Origin: DASXKD01 sp963703605
GTDB taxonomy: Bacteria; Actinomycetota; Actinomycetes; Streptosporangiales; Streptosporangiaceae
Assembly (NCBI GenBank): GCA_963703605.1
Contig: CAVPFC010000048.1
Span: forward strand, 62,001-126,000
Length of the DNA stretch: 64,000 nucleotides
Direction: 5' to 3'
Within the stretch, counting starts at the first letter, position 1. The number at the start of each line of letters is the position of its first letter. The translations under genes and the position numbers were made by a program. Below are positions 9,283 to 17,864 of the stretch, in pieces. The notes under the pieces are model-generated. The model was not told the DNA's origin. It made no database searches and was given only the letters and a program-made list of their open reading frames with translations.

Positions 9283-9895
9283 TCAAAGCCTTGGTCTGGC
9301 TCGGTAGCCGTCATCACAGGCAGCGGGCCGGCACCAGGTACGGGGCCGGTAAGCAGGGTCGTCGATCCGGTCGTCGCCCAGGCCCATCGGCGTTGGCCAA
9401 CCGTGGCTGGCAGCCAGCGCACAGGCGGTTGCCGCCGCCTTGCACTGACCCAGGGTCTGTTCGGGCGGCCGCACATCCCAGAGCTGGTCATAGAGTTCGG
9501 TGACCGCGGCGTGCAGGCGTGGGGGTGACCGTGGCCGTGGTTCCGCAGACAATGCGAGACACCTGGCGCGGCTCAACCCCCAGCCGACGCGCCAGCGACG
9601 CCGCCGGGTACCCGAGGGCGATTAGCGCCTGGAGTCTGCGCCTGGTACCGGTGGCGCCTCGCCTGGCGGCGCGTTGTTCCACCATCGCGGGCGTGACAGC
9701 GAGAAGCCGTTGCGCGACCACAACACGGATCCGTCCCGGGGGCCGCTGCACAGCGCACCCGTGGCGGGAGACATGCCGCTGGCCATGGTGCTGGCCGCGC
9801 GGCTTTCCACTCCCGAACTGGCTTCCGCCACCGGCCCGATCGGCGCGGCCGTCGTAGTGCGGCGAGTGCGACCCGGTCACGCGGATGTTGGACAC
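9283..9895 (-). pseudogene. Phage/ICE-type helix-turn-helix protein, frameshifted
   Basis: Two frames together give a family often seen in actinophages and integrative elements. The first (from 9895) contains GTRRRLQALIALGYPAASLA and RRLGVEPRQVSRIV, a helix-turn-helix. After a frameshift near 9530 the second continues AVTELYDQLWDVRPPEQT, then ASHGWPTPMGLGDDRIDDP, the characteristic C-terminal tail of the same family. The beginning of the gene is uncertain. It may have been a DNA-binding regulator of the island. Confidence 0.5.
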
Positions 9896-10153
9896 TACGG
9901 CGACGCGCCGCGCTCATGCCCGCAGCGCAAGAGCCTACAGCCGACGCGCGAGCCTGGCACAGCCACGCGTGCCCTGACTCCCAGCCGTAACCCCGTTGCC
10001 GCGTCCCAGCAAATGCAGGACACGAGGCTGTAAAGGGGACAGGTTAGGTGTGGCGTCGACAGGCTGTCCTGTCCCGTCAGTGCGGCGGCAAGCCTGTCGC
10101 GTTGGTCTCCATGTTCCTGCCGGGCAGCGGCGGTGCAACTCGCGTCGGCGTGG

Positions 10154-10591
10154 TTACGCGTGGCCGGGGTCGAGCAAACGCCGCATTGGCTGGCCTGTCA
10201 CCTCGGCGATCAGCTCGTAGTCGCTGTCGACGTGCAGCACCTCGGCACCATGCAGTTCGGCGGTCGCGGCGATGATCAGGTCCGGGATCGGGCGCCTGTG
10301 ACCATTGCCGCGATGCTGGGCAAGCAGCCGCTGGACCTCCAGCGCCCGGTCCATCGCCGCCTCGCTGACCGGCAGCCACTCCAGTGCCCGCTGGCCCGCG
10401 AGCAGCGCCTCCAGATCTTTCTGGTCCCGCGCGGAGTAGCAAACTTCCAGCGCTGTCATATGGCACGCCGCGATGACGTGCGCGCTGCGCAGGCCCAGGA
10501 ACGCAGCCCGGGCGCGGGTGTCTCGCCTGGCCCATTCCAGCGCGGACTTGTCCGCCAGCAGCACGCTCAACCGCGCCCGCCGTCCCGCCAC
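10154..10591 (-). CDS. vapC: VapC-like PIN-domain RNase toxin
   Basis: A PIN-domain protein with the expected acidic residues: LLADKSALEW (first Asp), TALEVCYSARD (Glu), and PIPDLIIAATAELHG with VLHVDSDYELIAEVTG (later Asp residues). VapC toxins cut tRNA or rRNA under stress. The longest start (GTG 10591) overlaps the antitoxin gene by 25 bases. A GTG at 10564, 2 bases beyond the antitoxin stop, would begin the protein at VLLADKSAL, as most VapC proteins do, and is equally likely. The gene sits inside the tRNA-Asn island, where such a pair could stabilise the element. Confidence 0.8.
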   Translation of the reverse strand: MAGRRARLSVLLADKSALEWARRDTRARAAFLGLRSAHVIAACHMTALEVCYSARDQKDLEALLAGQRALEWLPVSEAAMDRALEVQRLLAQHRGNGHRRPIPDLIIAATAELHGAEVLHVDSDYELIAEVTGQPMRRLLDPGHA

Positions 10592-10782
10592 GCCCCACGC
10601 AGCGCCTCATCGGACAGGTCGGCGCCCGTCTCGTCGAGGAGCTCAAGCATGCGGGCCGCGGCCCGCTGGTTCGCCACGCGGCGCAGGGCGGCGTTCACGG
10701 TCGCCACCTTGCTCGTGGTGCCGAGTTCCTCGCTCGCCAGCGACAGCGCGTCGTCATCCAGGTCAACCACCGTTCTCGACAT
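10567..10782 (-). CDS. vapB: VapB-like antitoxin
   Basis: A 71-residue protein. The ATG at 10782 is preceded by GGAGG at the right distance, so I prefer it to the GTG 12 bases upstream. The N-terminus (SRTVVDLDDDALSLASEELG, then TTSKVATVNAALRRVA) is the strand-helix-helix of the VapB/ribbon-helix-helix type that binds operator DNA. The acidic C-terminal part (LLDETGADLSDEALRGAWR) would wrap the toxin. It is transcribed first and is coupled to the PIN toxin gene. Confidence 0.8.
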   Translation of the reverse strand: MSRTVVDLDDDALSLASEELGTTSKVATVNAALRRVANQRAAARMLELLDETGADLSDEALRGAWRDGGRG

Positions 10783-10793
10783 CAGATCCTCCA

Positions 10794-10825
10794 CGATAGT
10801 GATGTCTATCGACGGGATTATTATA
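10794..10825 (-). promoter_or_regulatory. vapBC promoter and operator
   Basis: On the minus strand there is a perfect -10 box TATAAT (10820-10825) in an AT-rich patch. Downstream of it, before the ribosome site, lies a perfect inverted repeat CGATAG-N6-CTATCG (10794-10811). Its position between the -10 box and the start codon fits autoregulation by the VapB/VapC complex. I see no clear -35 box. Confidence 0.55.
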
Positions 10826-10949
10826 TATCAATCAGCACGTTAGGGGGCTATCATCAAGGCAGCCCAATCGCTGCGATGCGTACCGTGCTACTCGCCCCAG
10901 CTGAGCTGGTCCCTCCGGCCTGGTCTACCGTATGACCGGCAGGTGGCGG

Positions 10950-11091
10950 GAAGAGAAGTGGTTTCCGTTACGGCCACGCTCACTTCGACCTGGACTCCCT
11001 CGACAGCGACGCCCCCGCCGACCCGGACCGCAGCATGCCAAACCCGAAGCATTCCACTGCAGCGGTGTACTGCATGCTCTTGCCCGCGTGA
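10950..11091 (+). pseudogene. Possible transposase-type fragment
   Basis: One frame reads GFRYGHAHFDLDSLDSDAPA, then DPDRSMPNPKHS, and stops at 11091. This resembles a motif (HFDL.SL.SD..PADP.R..PNP) that I associate with actinobacterial transposase-like proteins. The fragment is only about 46 residues long, without a start or flanking homology. The identification is weak. Confidence 0.3.
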
Positions 11092-11092
11092 C

Positions 11093-11425
11093 TCAGGTCC
11101 GCTCGGCGCGGAACGCGGAATCATCACCAAGGTGGAAGTAGATGTGACCCTCGAGCGTGCCGTCGGGGTTGAGCGCGGCCCAGCCGCGACCGCTCACCTC
11201 GTCGCCCTCGTCAGAGCCTTGCCACGAGAACTCGACGCCCGGCCTGCCGTCACGATCCGCATCGCGGCAGTCGAGTTCTCCCGTCACCGCGATGAACCCC
11301 AGTTCACCGAGACCATCCTCATCGAACTCGATGAAGCCGGGCTCGACCAGGTCGACGGCCTCCTGATCCCAGTTGTCCATCTCTGTGATACGCCACCGGC
11401 CAATTACCTTCCTGCTCTCGGGCAT
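11093..11425 (-). CDS. Conserved small protein of unknown function
   Basis: A 110-residue acidic protein starting at MPESRKVIGRWRITEMDNWD; a longer frame upstream has no homology-like content. The order of motifs is IGRWRITEM, a FIEFDEDGLGELGFIAVTG strand pair, a stretch of acidic residues and Gly, VEFSWQGSDEGDEVSGRGWA, and a C-terminal GHIYFHLGDDSAFRAER. I recall similar small hypothetical proteins in many actinobacteria. The pattern suggests a beta-rich lipocalin-like or META-like fold, but no function is known. It is the last gene before tRNA-Asn, within the island. Confidence 0.6.
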   Translation of the reverse strand: MPESRKVIGRWRITEMDNWDQEAVDLVEPGFIEFDEDGLGELGFIAVTGELDCRDADRDGRPGVEFSWQGSDEGDEVSGRGWAALNPDGTLEGHIYFHLGDDSAFRAERT

Positions 11426-11867
11426 GCGACGAAGGTAACGGCCCGGAGGGCACAGCGTGTACAGCAGTGATCGCAGCAACGATTCAGATGCCGTGCCAGT
11501 CCGGGCCTCGCACGGCTGTGGCGATCCCATGGCGGCAGGCCTTCGGGCGATGAGAGCGACCGGGTACGGCCCGGCAGTTCATGTCACAGAACGCAAGCGC
11601 ACCTGGGCCCGGGGATTCACACACACAAAGGCAAGATCAACCGAACGCAAGTCCTAGGATCCGGGTCTGCCAGACACTTCCAGGTGCGCAGGCACGAGCG
11701 AGGCCACACCCGGCTCCGCCCCAACCCCGGCCCGCGCGCTCATCCCGGTCCCTCGTGAAGCCCGCGGACTGCCATGATCAACACAAGCCAACACAACCTG
11801 CGCCGACCCGACGAATCTCAGAACAGCCCAGTACGAACAGAAACCCCAGGTCAGGGCCATACGGCGA
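11426..11867. other. Gene-free stretch next to tRNA-Asn
   Basis: About 440 bases lie between the small conserved gene and the tRNA. I find no supported reading frame, hairpin or repeat in it except the att copy at its right end. Part of it may be promoter for the minus-strand gene. Confidence 0.4.
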
Positions 11868-11910
11868 GCTCCCGCGATAGGACTCGAACCTATAACCTGC
11901 CGGTTAACAG
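11868..11910. repeat. att direct repeat, right copy (inside tRNA-Asn)
   Basis: 43 bases identical to 4270-4312. It forms the 3' half of the functional tRNA-Asn gene. Confidence 0.85.
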
Positions 11911-11941
11911 CCGGACGCTCTGCCGATTGAGCTACGCGGGA
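11869..11941 (-). tRNA. tRNA-Asn (GTT)
   Basis: Read on the minus strand, 73 bases fold into a full cloverleaf. The acceptor stem TCCCGCG pairs with CGCGGGA. The D arm is GCTC/GAGC. The anticodon loop CTGTTAA carries GTT, and the T arm ATAGG/CCTAT has the TTCGAGT loop. The discriminator is G, and CCA is not encoded. The only imperfection is the outermost pair of the anticodon stem. Its 3' half is duplicated at 4270-4312, marking it as an integration target. Confidence 0.95.
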
Positions 11942-12203
11942 CTGGCCGGTTCAAGGACCAACGGGGCCGGGTGGCGCCGCTGTTCCTGCCGGCTGGGGTC
12001 GCGGGGATAAGGGTAGCGCACCCGCGAGGTCGCCGATGCGCCCCGTGGAGCCGCGGAACCGGCGGCGCTGGCCGAGGTGGCGAACCCTGGCCGAGCAGCC
12101 CGCCAAGCGGAATGGCCGTGCGACGGGAGTAGGGCCGGCCTTTGCGGGGAAGTCAAGCCCGCAGGTTAACTTGGCGAACACACTCGGGGAAGAGAGGTGC
12201 CAG

Positions 12204-12542
12204 ATGCGGTACCGCGTGGTATTCATCGCCGGCCTCGGGATCGGCTTCGTGCTTGGCACGAGGGCCGGCCGGGAGCGCTATGAGCAGATGCAGAAGATGG
12301 CCCGCAAGGTAGCGGACAGCCCGGCCGTGCAGCAGGCTGCCGCCGCGTTGCAGGCTCAGGCGGCCGGCTACGCCAGGTCCGCCCGGGGAAAGATCGCCGA
12401 TCGTGCGGGCGTGGCGCGCTCCAAGGTTGGCGACGCGCTGCACGAGCGTGTCCCGGGCATGCGGTCCAGAGACTCCAACGGCGACGGCCGCCAGCATTAC
12501 TCGCCGGTGCCCGGCACTCCCGGCGGCTCCCCGGAGAGCTAA
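12204..12542 (+). CDS. YtxH-like small membrane-anchored protein
   Basis: A 112-residue protein with an AGAGAGG ribosome site. The N-terminus (MRYRVVFIAGLGIGFVLGTR) is one membrane-spanning or glycine-zipper segment ending in AGRERYEQMQKMARKV, the hallmark of YtxH/DUF-type envelope proteins. An Ala/Gln-rich helix that may form a coiled coil follows (about residues 35-65), and then a disordered tail. Members are common in actinobacteria near tRNA genes and are thought to act in the envelope stress response. The function here is unknown. Confidence 0.65.
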   Translation: MRYRVVFIAGLGIGFVLGTRAGRERYEQMQKMARKVADSPAVQQAAAALQAQAAGYARSARGKIADRAGVARSKVGDALHERVPGMRSRDSNGDGRQHYSPVPGTPGGSPES

Positions 12543-12768
12543 CCCGGGCCAAGAAGCCTCGGCAAGACGACGACCGGCGGGTGACGTAGTGGTCTGCCCG
12601 CGCCAGCGGCCAGGGCTCCCGGTCGCCGGTAATCCCCGTCGCCGGACTTGGCCTTGCCCCTGCGGCCACGGCCGTTTCGCGGGTTCGGTCAAACCGCACT
12701 CCGCCCGCAGATTACCAAAGGGCCACCTGACCTGGTCTTATCACTCAACGTCATGTTATTGTCACTCT

Positions 12769-13572
12769 ATGAGTCCGCTGACTGGAGTGATCTCCGAGGC
12801 CTGGGGCCTCTACCGCCGCTACGCGGCGCACTTCCTCGCGATCGCTTTCATGCTCTACCTGGTGACGGCGGTCATCGTCGGGGTCCTGACCCAGTTCGCC
12901 GGAATCGGCGGCCAGGTCGTGGCGGAGGTCATCGACCTCATCGCCGCCTTCCTGGTGCAGGCCGCGATGATCAAGGCCGTCCAGGACGTAAGGGACGGCC
13001 AGGCCGACCTCAGCATCGGCGAGACCGTCAAGGCCGCCGCGCCGTTCGTCCTCCCGGTGGCGGCGGCATCTATCCTGGCCGGGATCGCAATCGCGATCGG
13101 CTTCGCGGTCCTCATCGTGCCTGGCCTCATCCTGCTGACGTTCTGGTCGCTGATCGTGCCCGCGATCGTCGTCGGCCGGTCCGGGGTGCTGGAATCGTTC
13201 GCCAGCAGCTGGCGGACCATCCGTGGCTACGCGTGGCATGCGTTCGCCACTTACCTGCTTGTCTTCCTGATCTGGGCCGCCTTCAACATCGCCCTGGCGG
13301 GAATCCTGCTGGTGCTGCCCACCGGGCTCCGCAGCTTCGTCGCCACCGTGGTCGCGGGCACGCTGGTCGCGCCGTTCTTCGCGCTCGTCGTCACGCATGT
13401 CTACTACCGCCTGTCCGAGGCGCACGCGGGCCAGGCTCCCGCGGCACCCACCGGCGGAAGTTTCGCCCCGCCCGGCACACCCCCGCCGGGCGGCGGCATA
13501 ACCCAGCCCGCCGCACCGCCACGCGGCGGCTTCACGCAACCTCCCCCGGCCACGCCCGCGGCCGGCGCCTAA
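12769..13572 (+). CDS. Integral membrane protein with Gly/Pro-rich tail
   Basis: A 267-residue protein that starts at ATG 12769. It has five or six hydrophobic segments between about residues 20 and 215, for example FLAIAFMLYLVTAVIVGVL and VLPVAAASILAGIAIAIG. The pattern resembles the membrane domain seen in glycerophosphodiesterase-type or YciC-like proteins (GVISEAWGLYRRYAAHFL at the start, SFASSWRTIRGYAWHAF in the middle). The last 45 residues are Pro/Gly/Ala-rich repeats (APPGTPPPGG, PAAPPRGGFTQP) and are probably cytoplasmic and disordered. No catalytic residues are seen. It converges on rpoD with a shared terminator. Confidence 0.6.
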   Translation: MSPLTGVISEAWGLYRRYAAHFLAIAFMLYLVTAVIVGVLTQFAGIGGQVVAEVIDLIAAFLVQAAMIKAVQDVRDGQADLSIGETVKAAAPFVLPVAAASILAGIAIAIGFAVLIVPGLILLTFWSLIVPAIVVGRSGVLESFASSWRTIRGYAWHAFATYLLVFLIWAAFNIALAGILLVLPTGLRSFVATVVAGTLVAPFFALVVTHVYYRLSEAHAGQAPAAPTGGSFAPPGTPPPGGGITQPAAPPRGGFTQPPPATPAAGA

Positions 13573-13588
13573 CCCGAGAGCGGGCACG

Positions 13589-13617
13589 CTTAGGGGCTAC
13601 CCCAGGTAGCCCCTAAG
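13589..13617. terminator. Bidirectional hairpin terminator between membrane gene and rpoD
   Basis: A perfect 13-bp stem (CTTAGGGGCTACC and its complement) with a 3-base loop lies in the 24-base gap between convergent genes. It extends 21 bases into the end of the rpoD coding sequence. It can stop transcription from both sides. Confidence 0.8.
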
Positions 13618-14754
13618 CAGTTGTGCGCGGCTCGGGTGGCGCAGCTTGGCCAGGGTCTTGGACTCGATCTGCCGGATCCGCTCCCTGGTGACGCCGAACT
13701 CCCGGCCCACCTCTTCCAGGGTCCGGGGGTGACCGTCGGTCAGGCCAAAACGCAGCTGGATGATCTTCTGCTCCCGGCCGGACAGCGCGTCCAGGATCTC
13801 CTCAAGCTGATCTTGCAGCATGATGAACGCCGCGGCCTCCATGGGGACCACGGCGTCGGTGTCTTCGATGAAGTCGCCCAGGTCGGAGTCTTCCTCGCCG
13901 ATCGGCGCCTGAAGGGATACCGGTTCCTGCGCGATGCGCTGGATCTCGGCCACGCGCTCGACCGACAGCCCCATTTCAGCGGCGATCTCGTCCGGGGACG
14001 CCTCCCGCCCCAGGGCCTGGTGAAGCTGGCGCTGGACGCGCGCCATCTTGTTGATCGTTTCCACCATGTGGACCGGGATACGGATGGTGCGCGCCTGGTC
14101 GGCGATGGCGCGGGTGATCGCCTGGCGGATCCACCACGTCGCGTAGGTGGAGAACTTGTACCCCTTGGTGTAATCGAACTTCTCCACCGCCCTGATCAGC
14201 CCGAGGTTCCCCTCCTGGATCAGGTCGAGGAAGCCCAGGCCCCGGCCGATGTACCGCTTGGCGATGGACACCACGAGCCGCAGGTTCGCCTCGATGAGCC
14301 GCTGCTTGGCGCGCAGGCCGTCGCCGGCGAGCAGGGCCAGATCGGTGCGCCTGGCCTCGTCGAGCGGAAGGCGGGCGTGCAGCTTCTCCTCGGCGAACAG
14401 GCCGGCCTCGATGGCCTTGGCCAGCTCGACCTCCCCCTCGGCGGTGAGGAGCGGAACCCGGCCGATCTCGCGCAGGTAGATGCGGACCAGGTCACCGGTG
14501 ACCGGGCGCCGGGATTCCTCCCGCTGGTCACCCGCGGGCGCGGGTTCCGCGTCCTCGTGGGCGACGTCAACGACCTCCACGCCCTCATCCGCGAGCATCC
14601 GCACGATGCCATCGAGCGCCTGCGCGGGAAGGTCGCACGCGTCGATGGCCACGGCGATGTCACCGACGGCCACCGCTCCGTGCTCCCTGGCCCTCGCTAT
14701 GAGCTCAGCCACCTGGTCGGGCTGCCGCGCCGGGGAAAGTAACGTAAAAGTCAC
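13597..14754 (-). CDS. rpoD: RNA polymerase primary sigma factor RpoD/HrdB-type
   Basis: A 385-residue group 1-like sigma factor. The sequence shows a short region 1.1-like N-terminus. Region 1.2 is DLVRIYLREIGRVPLLTAE. Region 2 has RLIEANLRLVVSIAKRYIG and FSTYATWWIRQAITRAI for -10 melting and recognition. Region 3 is IPVHMVETINKMARV, and region 4.2 is TLEEVGREFGVTRERIRQIE for -35 recognition. It lacks the long acidic linker of proteobacterial RpoD, as usual in actinobacteria. It directs housekeeping transcription. A small alternative principal-like sigma is possible, but the neighbouring dnaG supports the rpoD assignment. Confidence 0.9.
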   Translation of the reverse strand: MTFTLLSPARQPDQVAELIARAREHGAVAVGDIAVAIDACDLPAQALDGIVRMLADEGVEVVDVAHEDAEPAPAGDQREESRRPVTGDLVRIYLREIGRVPLLTAEGEVELAKAIEAGLFAEEKLHARLPLDEARRTDLALLAGDGLRAKQRLIEANLRLVVSIAKRYIGRGLGFLDLIQEGNLGLIRAVEKFDYTKGYKFSTYATWWIRQAITRAIADQARTIRIPVHMVETINKMARVQRQLHQALGREASPDEIAAEMGLSVERVAEIQRIAQEPVSLQAPIGEEDSDLGDFIEDTDAVVPMEAAAFIMLQDQLEEILDALSGREQKIIQLRFGLTDGHPRTLEEVGREFGVTRERIRQIESKTLAKLRHPSRAQLLRGYLG

Positions 14755-14898
14755 GAAGACCAGTGTGCGCCAGGGAGCCCTGGTTCTGGTGGGCTTAATT
14801 TTGTCACCTTCTGGCGCGTAACGCCGACGCTGCGAAGTCAGATAGGGAGCGGAAACGCCGCGTTCGCGACAAAATCGGCCGATCCAGGACGATCTGCC

Positions 14899-16878
14899 CT
14901 AGAACGCGCCCGCCGCCTTCTCTACCAGCGCCTTCCGCCGCTGCTCCAGTGCGACCAGGTCGCCGAAGGTCCGGTTGTACTCCGACTGGGCCTCGACCGG
15001 GTTCAGCCGCTGGAGGCGGGATTTGACTTCGGCGATCCGCCGGCTCACGGCGAGTTCCTCCACCCGGGCGAGCACCGCGTCGGCGTAGCGCGAGTCCGGT
15101 TCACCGTCCGCGCGCGCCACCCGCAACGGCTCGACCGCGAGCCGGGTCACGAACCCGCGGAGGCGATCGTCCGGGGCCGCGTCCCGCAGCCGGGTCACCC
15201 ACTCCTGGACGCCGGCCGCTCCCCTGGCCCCGCCGCACCCGTCGATCAGCTCGCGCACCGCGGCGTGTGGCTCGGCGGTGAACGCGGCCGGGCCGAGCAC
15301 GTCGAAGGCGGGCCCGCACAGGGCGGGCCGCTGGACCGCCAGCTTGAGCGCTTCCCGCTCCACCTGGATCACCGGGTCGCCCAGGTCGTACCTGGCCTCC
15401 TGCGCCGGGGGCGCGTCGCCACGCGGCCCACCGTCCCGTCCGGCGCCTTGGTCCGGCGGCTGGCGCCTCGCGGGCTCGCCGCGGCCTTGCGGCCCGGCCC
15501 GGCCCGGCTGGCCCGGGGTCACGCCGCCGGGCCGCCGCGGGCCGGCCGGCCGCGCTGCCTGCTCGAGTACCCGGGTCCGCACGAACTCCTCGTCCAGCAT
15601 GCCCAGCCACCTGTCCAGGCTGACCGCGTAGCGGTTGACCAGACCACGGTCCTTGATCCGGCCGATGATCCGGGCGGCGGCGTCCAGCGCGGCGAGGCGG
15701 CCCTCGTTGGTGTCCAGGTTGTGCTTGGCCAGTTCGCTGCGGATGGCGAACTCGAACACCGGGACACGCCGGGCCACCAGGTCCCGCACCGCTTCCGGCC
15801 CGCGCTTCACCCGCAGGTCGCATGGGTCGAGGCCGTCGGCCTGCACGGCCACGAAGGTCTGCGTGACGAACCGCTCCTCCAGGTCGAACGCCCGCAGCGC
15901 GGCCCGCTGGCCAGCCGCGTCCCCGTCGAAGGTGAACACGACCTCGCCCCGGAACTGGTCGGCGTCCATGAGCAGCCGGCGCAGCACCTTGACGTGCCCT
16001 TCGCCGAACGAGGTGCCGCTGGTGGCGACCGCCGTGGTCACGCCGGACAGATGGCAGGCCATGACGTCGGTGTAGCCCTCGACGATCACCGCCCGGCGCT
16101 GGGCGGCGATGTCCCGCTTGGCCAGGTCGGCGCCGTACAGCACCGAGCTCTTCTTGAACAGCGGCGTCTCGGGCGTGTTGAGGTATTTCGGCCCGTCGTC
16201 CTCGGCGAGCAGCTTCCGCGCGCCAAACGCGATTACGTCCCCGGTCAGGTCCCTGATCGGCCAGATGAGCCTGCCGCGGAACCGGTCCACCGGGCCGCGG
16301 CGTCCCTGGCTGACCAGCCCCCCAAGCAGCAGTTCGGCGTCGGTGAAGCCGCGGCCGCGCAGGTGCCTGGTGAGCGCTTCCCACTCCGCGGGCGCGTAGC
16401 CGACGCCGAAGGGTTCCACGGCCGCCAGGTCGAATTCACGCTCCGCGAGAAAGGCCCGCGCCGGTACGGCGGGTGGTGTGCGCAGCCGTTCTGTATAAAA
16501 CTCGGCGGCCGCCTGATGAGCGGCCAGCAACCGGCGGCGCTGGCTGTGCTCCTGGCCGGGGACGTGGCCGCCCTGCTCATAGCGGAGCTCGATGCCGGCC
16601 CTGGCGGCGAGCCGTTCGACCGCCTCGGGGAAGGAAAGGTTGTCGACCTTTTCCACGAACTTGATGACGTCGCCGCCGTCGGCGCAGGAGAAGCAGTACC
16701 ACAGGCCCCGGGCCGGGGTGACGTTGAACGACGGGGTCTTCTCGTCGTGGAACGGGCACAGGCCCTTGAGCGAGCCGCCACCGGCGTTGCGGAGCTGGAG
16801 GTAGTCGCCGATGACGTCGGCGATGGGTGATTGCTCGCGGACCAGCGCAATGTCTTCGTCGCGGATCCGGCCTGCCAC
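14899..16878 (-). CDS. dnaG: DNA primase
   Basis: A 659-residue primase. I chose GTG 16878 because AGGGG lies 6 bases upstream and the protein then begins at AGRIRDEDIALVREQ, as in homologues. The CHC2 zinc finger (CPFHDEKTPSF, then WYCFSC) is at about residues 38-62. The catalytic core follows, with TOPRIM motifs VIVEGYTDVM and FTFDGDAAGQ near residues 260-310. The C-terminal part after a Pro/Gly/Arg-rich linker (about residues 430-490) is the DnaB-interacting domain. It makes RNA primers at the replication fork. Confidence 0.95.
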   Translation of the reverse strand: MAGRIRDEDIALVREQSPIADVIGDYLQLRNAGGGSLKGLCPFHDEKTPSFNVTPARGLWYCFSCADGGDVIKFVEKVDNLSFPEAVERLAARAGIELRYEQGGHVPGQEHSQRRRLLAAHQAAAEFYTERLRTPPAVPARAFLAEREFDLAAVEPFGVGYAPAEWEALTRHLRGRGFTDAELLLGGLVSQGRRGPVDRFRGRLIWPIRDLTGDVIAFGARKLLAEDDGPKYLNTPETPLFKKSSVLYGADLAKRDIAAQRRAVIVEGYTDVMACHLSGVTTAVATSGTSFGEGHVKVLRRLLMDADQFRGEVVFTFDGDAAGQRAALRAFDLEERFVTQTFVAVQADGLDPCDLRVKRGPEAVRDLVARRVPVFEFAIRSELAKHNLDTNEGRLAALDAAARIIGRIKDRGLVNRYAVSLDRWLGMLDEEFVRTRVLEQAARPAGPRRPGGVTPGQPGRAGPQGRGEPARRQPPDQGAGRDGGPRGDAPPAQEARYDLGDPVIQVEREALKLAVQRPALCGPAFDVLGPAAFTAEPHAAVRELIDGCGGARGAAGVQEWVTRLRDAAPDDRLRGFVTRLAVEPLRVARADGEPDSRYADAVLARVEELAVSRRIAEVKSRLQRLNPVEAQSEYNRTFGDLVALEQRRKALVEKAAGAF

Positions 16879-16970
16879 TCGTACCCCTCGCTCAAACCCT
16901 GCGTGCCTCAAGCGTGCTCGCCTGCGCCCCTGTCGCGGCGAGTCTAGTCCCCAGCGCCGACACTCTGTCT

Positions 16971-17006
16971 GTGCCTTCCCCGCCCCCGCGCTGCGCGCCC
17001 GCCCCG
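16971..17006 (-). repeat. GC-rich dispersed repeat, copy 1
   Basis: On the minus strand this reads GGGGCGGGCGCGCAGCGC followed by GGGGGCGGGGAAGGCA. It is nearly the same as segments at 30775-30813 and 42606-42645 on the plus strand. It lies in the divergent gap between dnaG and the HAD gene. Confidence 0.6.
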
Positions 17007-17059
17007 TCCGCCTTCCCCGCCCGCCGGGCCTGCCGGATGCAGCCTGCTATCGTCGCGCC

Positions 17060-17864
17060 GTGCGCAGCCTGCTGGTCCTCTGGGACATCGATTTCACCCT
17101 GATCGGCGCGAGCGGAGTCGGCCAGCGACTGTATGGCATGGTCTTCCGTGACATGTTCGGCCGGGAACTGCCGGGCATCGCGCCCATGGCGGGCCGCACC
17201 GACCGGGCGATCATCCATGACACGCTGGCCAGGGCGGGTGTCGAGGAGCCGCGGGCACACCTGGACGAGTTCATCGCCGGGCTGACCGCCCTGGCGCCGA
17301 TGGGCCGCGAACTGGCGGCCGGGCGCAGCGAGGCGCTCCCCGGCGCGGCGGCGGCGCTGGCCGCACTGGCCAGGTACGCGCCGTCACGAGGCCCACGCAC
17401 CCGCCGACGGCCTGGGGCCGCTGCGCGTGGTGCAGTCGGTGCTCACCGGAAACGTCCGGCCGATCGCCGAGGTGAAGCTCGCCGCGGCCGGGCTCACCGG
17501 CCACCTGGACCTCGGCATCGGCGCCTACGGCGAGTCCCACGAGGTCCGGGCGGAACTTGTCCACCTGGCCCGCGGCAACGCGGCCCGCCGGTACGGCACC
17601 GACTTCGCCGGCGAGCGGACCGTGCTGGTCGGCGACACCGAACTGGACGTGGCGGCCGCCCTCGCCACCGGCGCCCGCGTGGTCGCCGTGGCCACCGGCG
17701 GGACCACCGCGGACAGGCTCACCGCAGCCGGGGCCGATGCCGTGCTGCCCGACCTCTCCGACACCGCCGCCACCGTCGCCGCGATTCTCGGCGACACGGT
17801 GCCACGGGGCCGGGCGGCCGCAACCGGCCCGGAACCGGCTGGCGGGTCACCCGATCAGCGGTAG
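17060..17864 (+). CDS. HAD-family hydrolase (one frameshift)
   Basis: From GTG 17060 the protein begins SLLVLWDIDFTLIGASG, the DxDxT nucleophile motif of HAD phosphatases. The cap region follows (GMVFRDMFGRELPGI). The frame breaks near 17384, and the second frame continues VQSVLTGNVRPIAEVKLAAA (motif II/III region with Thr and Lys), then RTVLVGDTELDVAAALATGA, the motif IV GDxxxD that binds magnesium. All four motifs survive, so the break may be a base-calling error. The end overlaps the convergent DinB-type gene by 18 bases. The enzyme is probably a phosphoglycolate-phosphatase-like hydrolase; the substrate is unknown. Confidence 0.75.

Larger units (their letters stand above)
4270..11910. 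mobile_element. Putative tRNA-Asn-inserted genomic island
   Basis: The region is bounded by a 43-bp perfect direct repeat (4270-4312 and 11868-11910) made of the 3' half of tRNA-Asn, as left by tyrosine-recombinase integration. The content is accessory: an IS630-like remnant, two secreted glycan-degrading-type enzymes, a broken phage-type HTH gene, a VapBC-like pair and a small conserved gene. No intact integrase is inside. The nearest one is broken and lies just outside the left repeat, so it may belong to a second element inserted in tandem. The boundary assignment is inference from the repeat. Confidence 0.6.
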
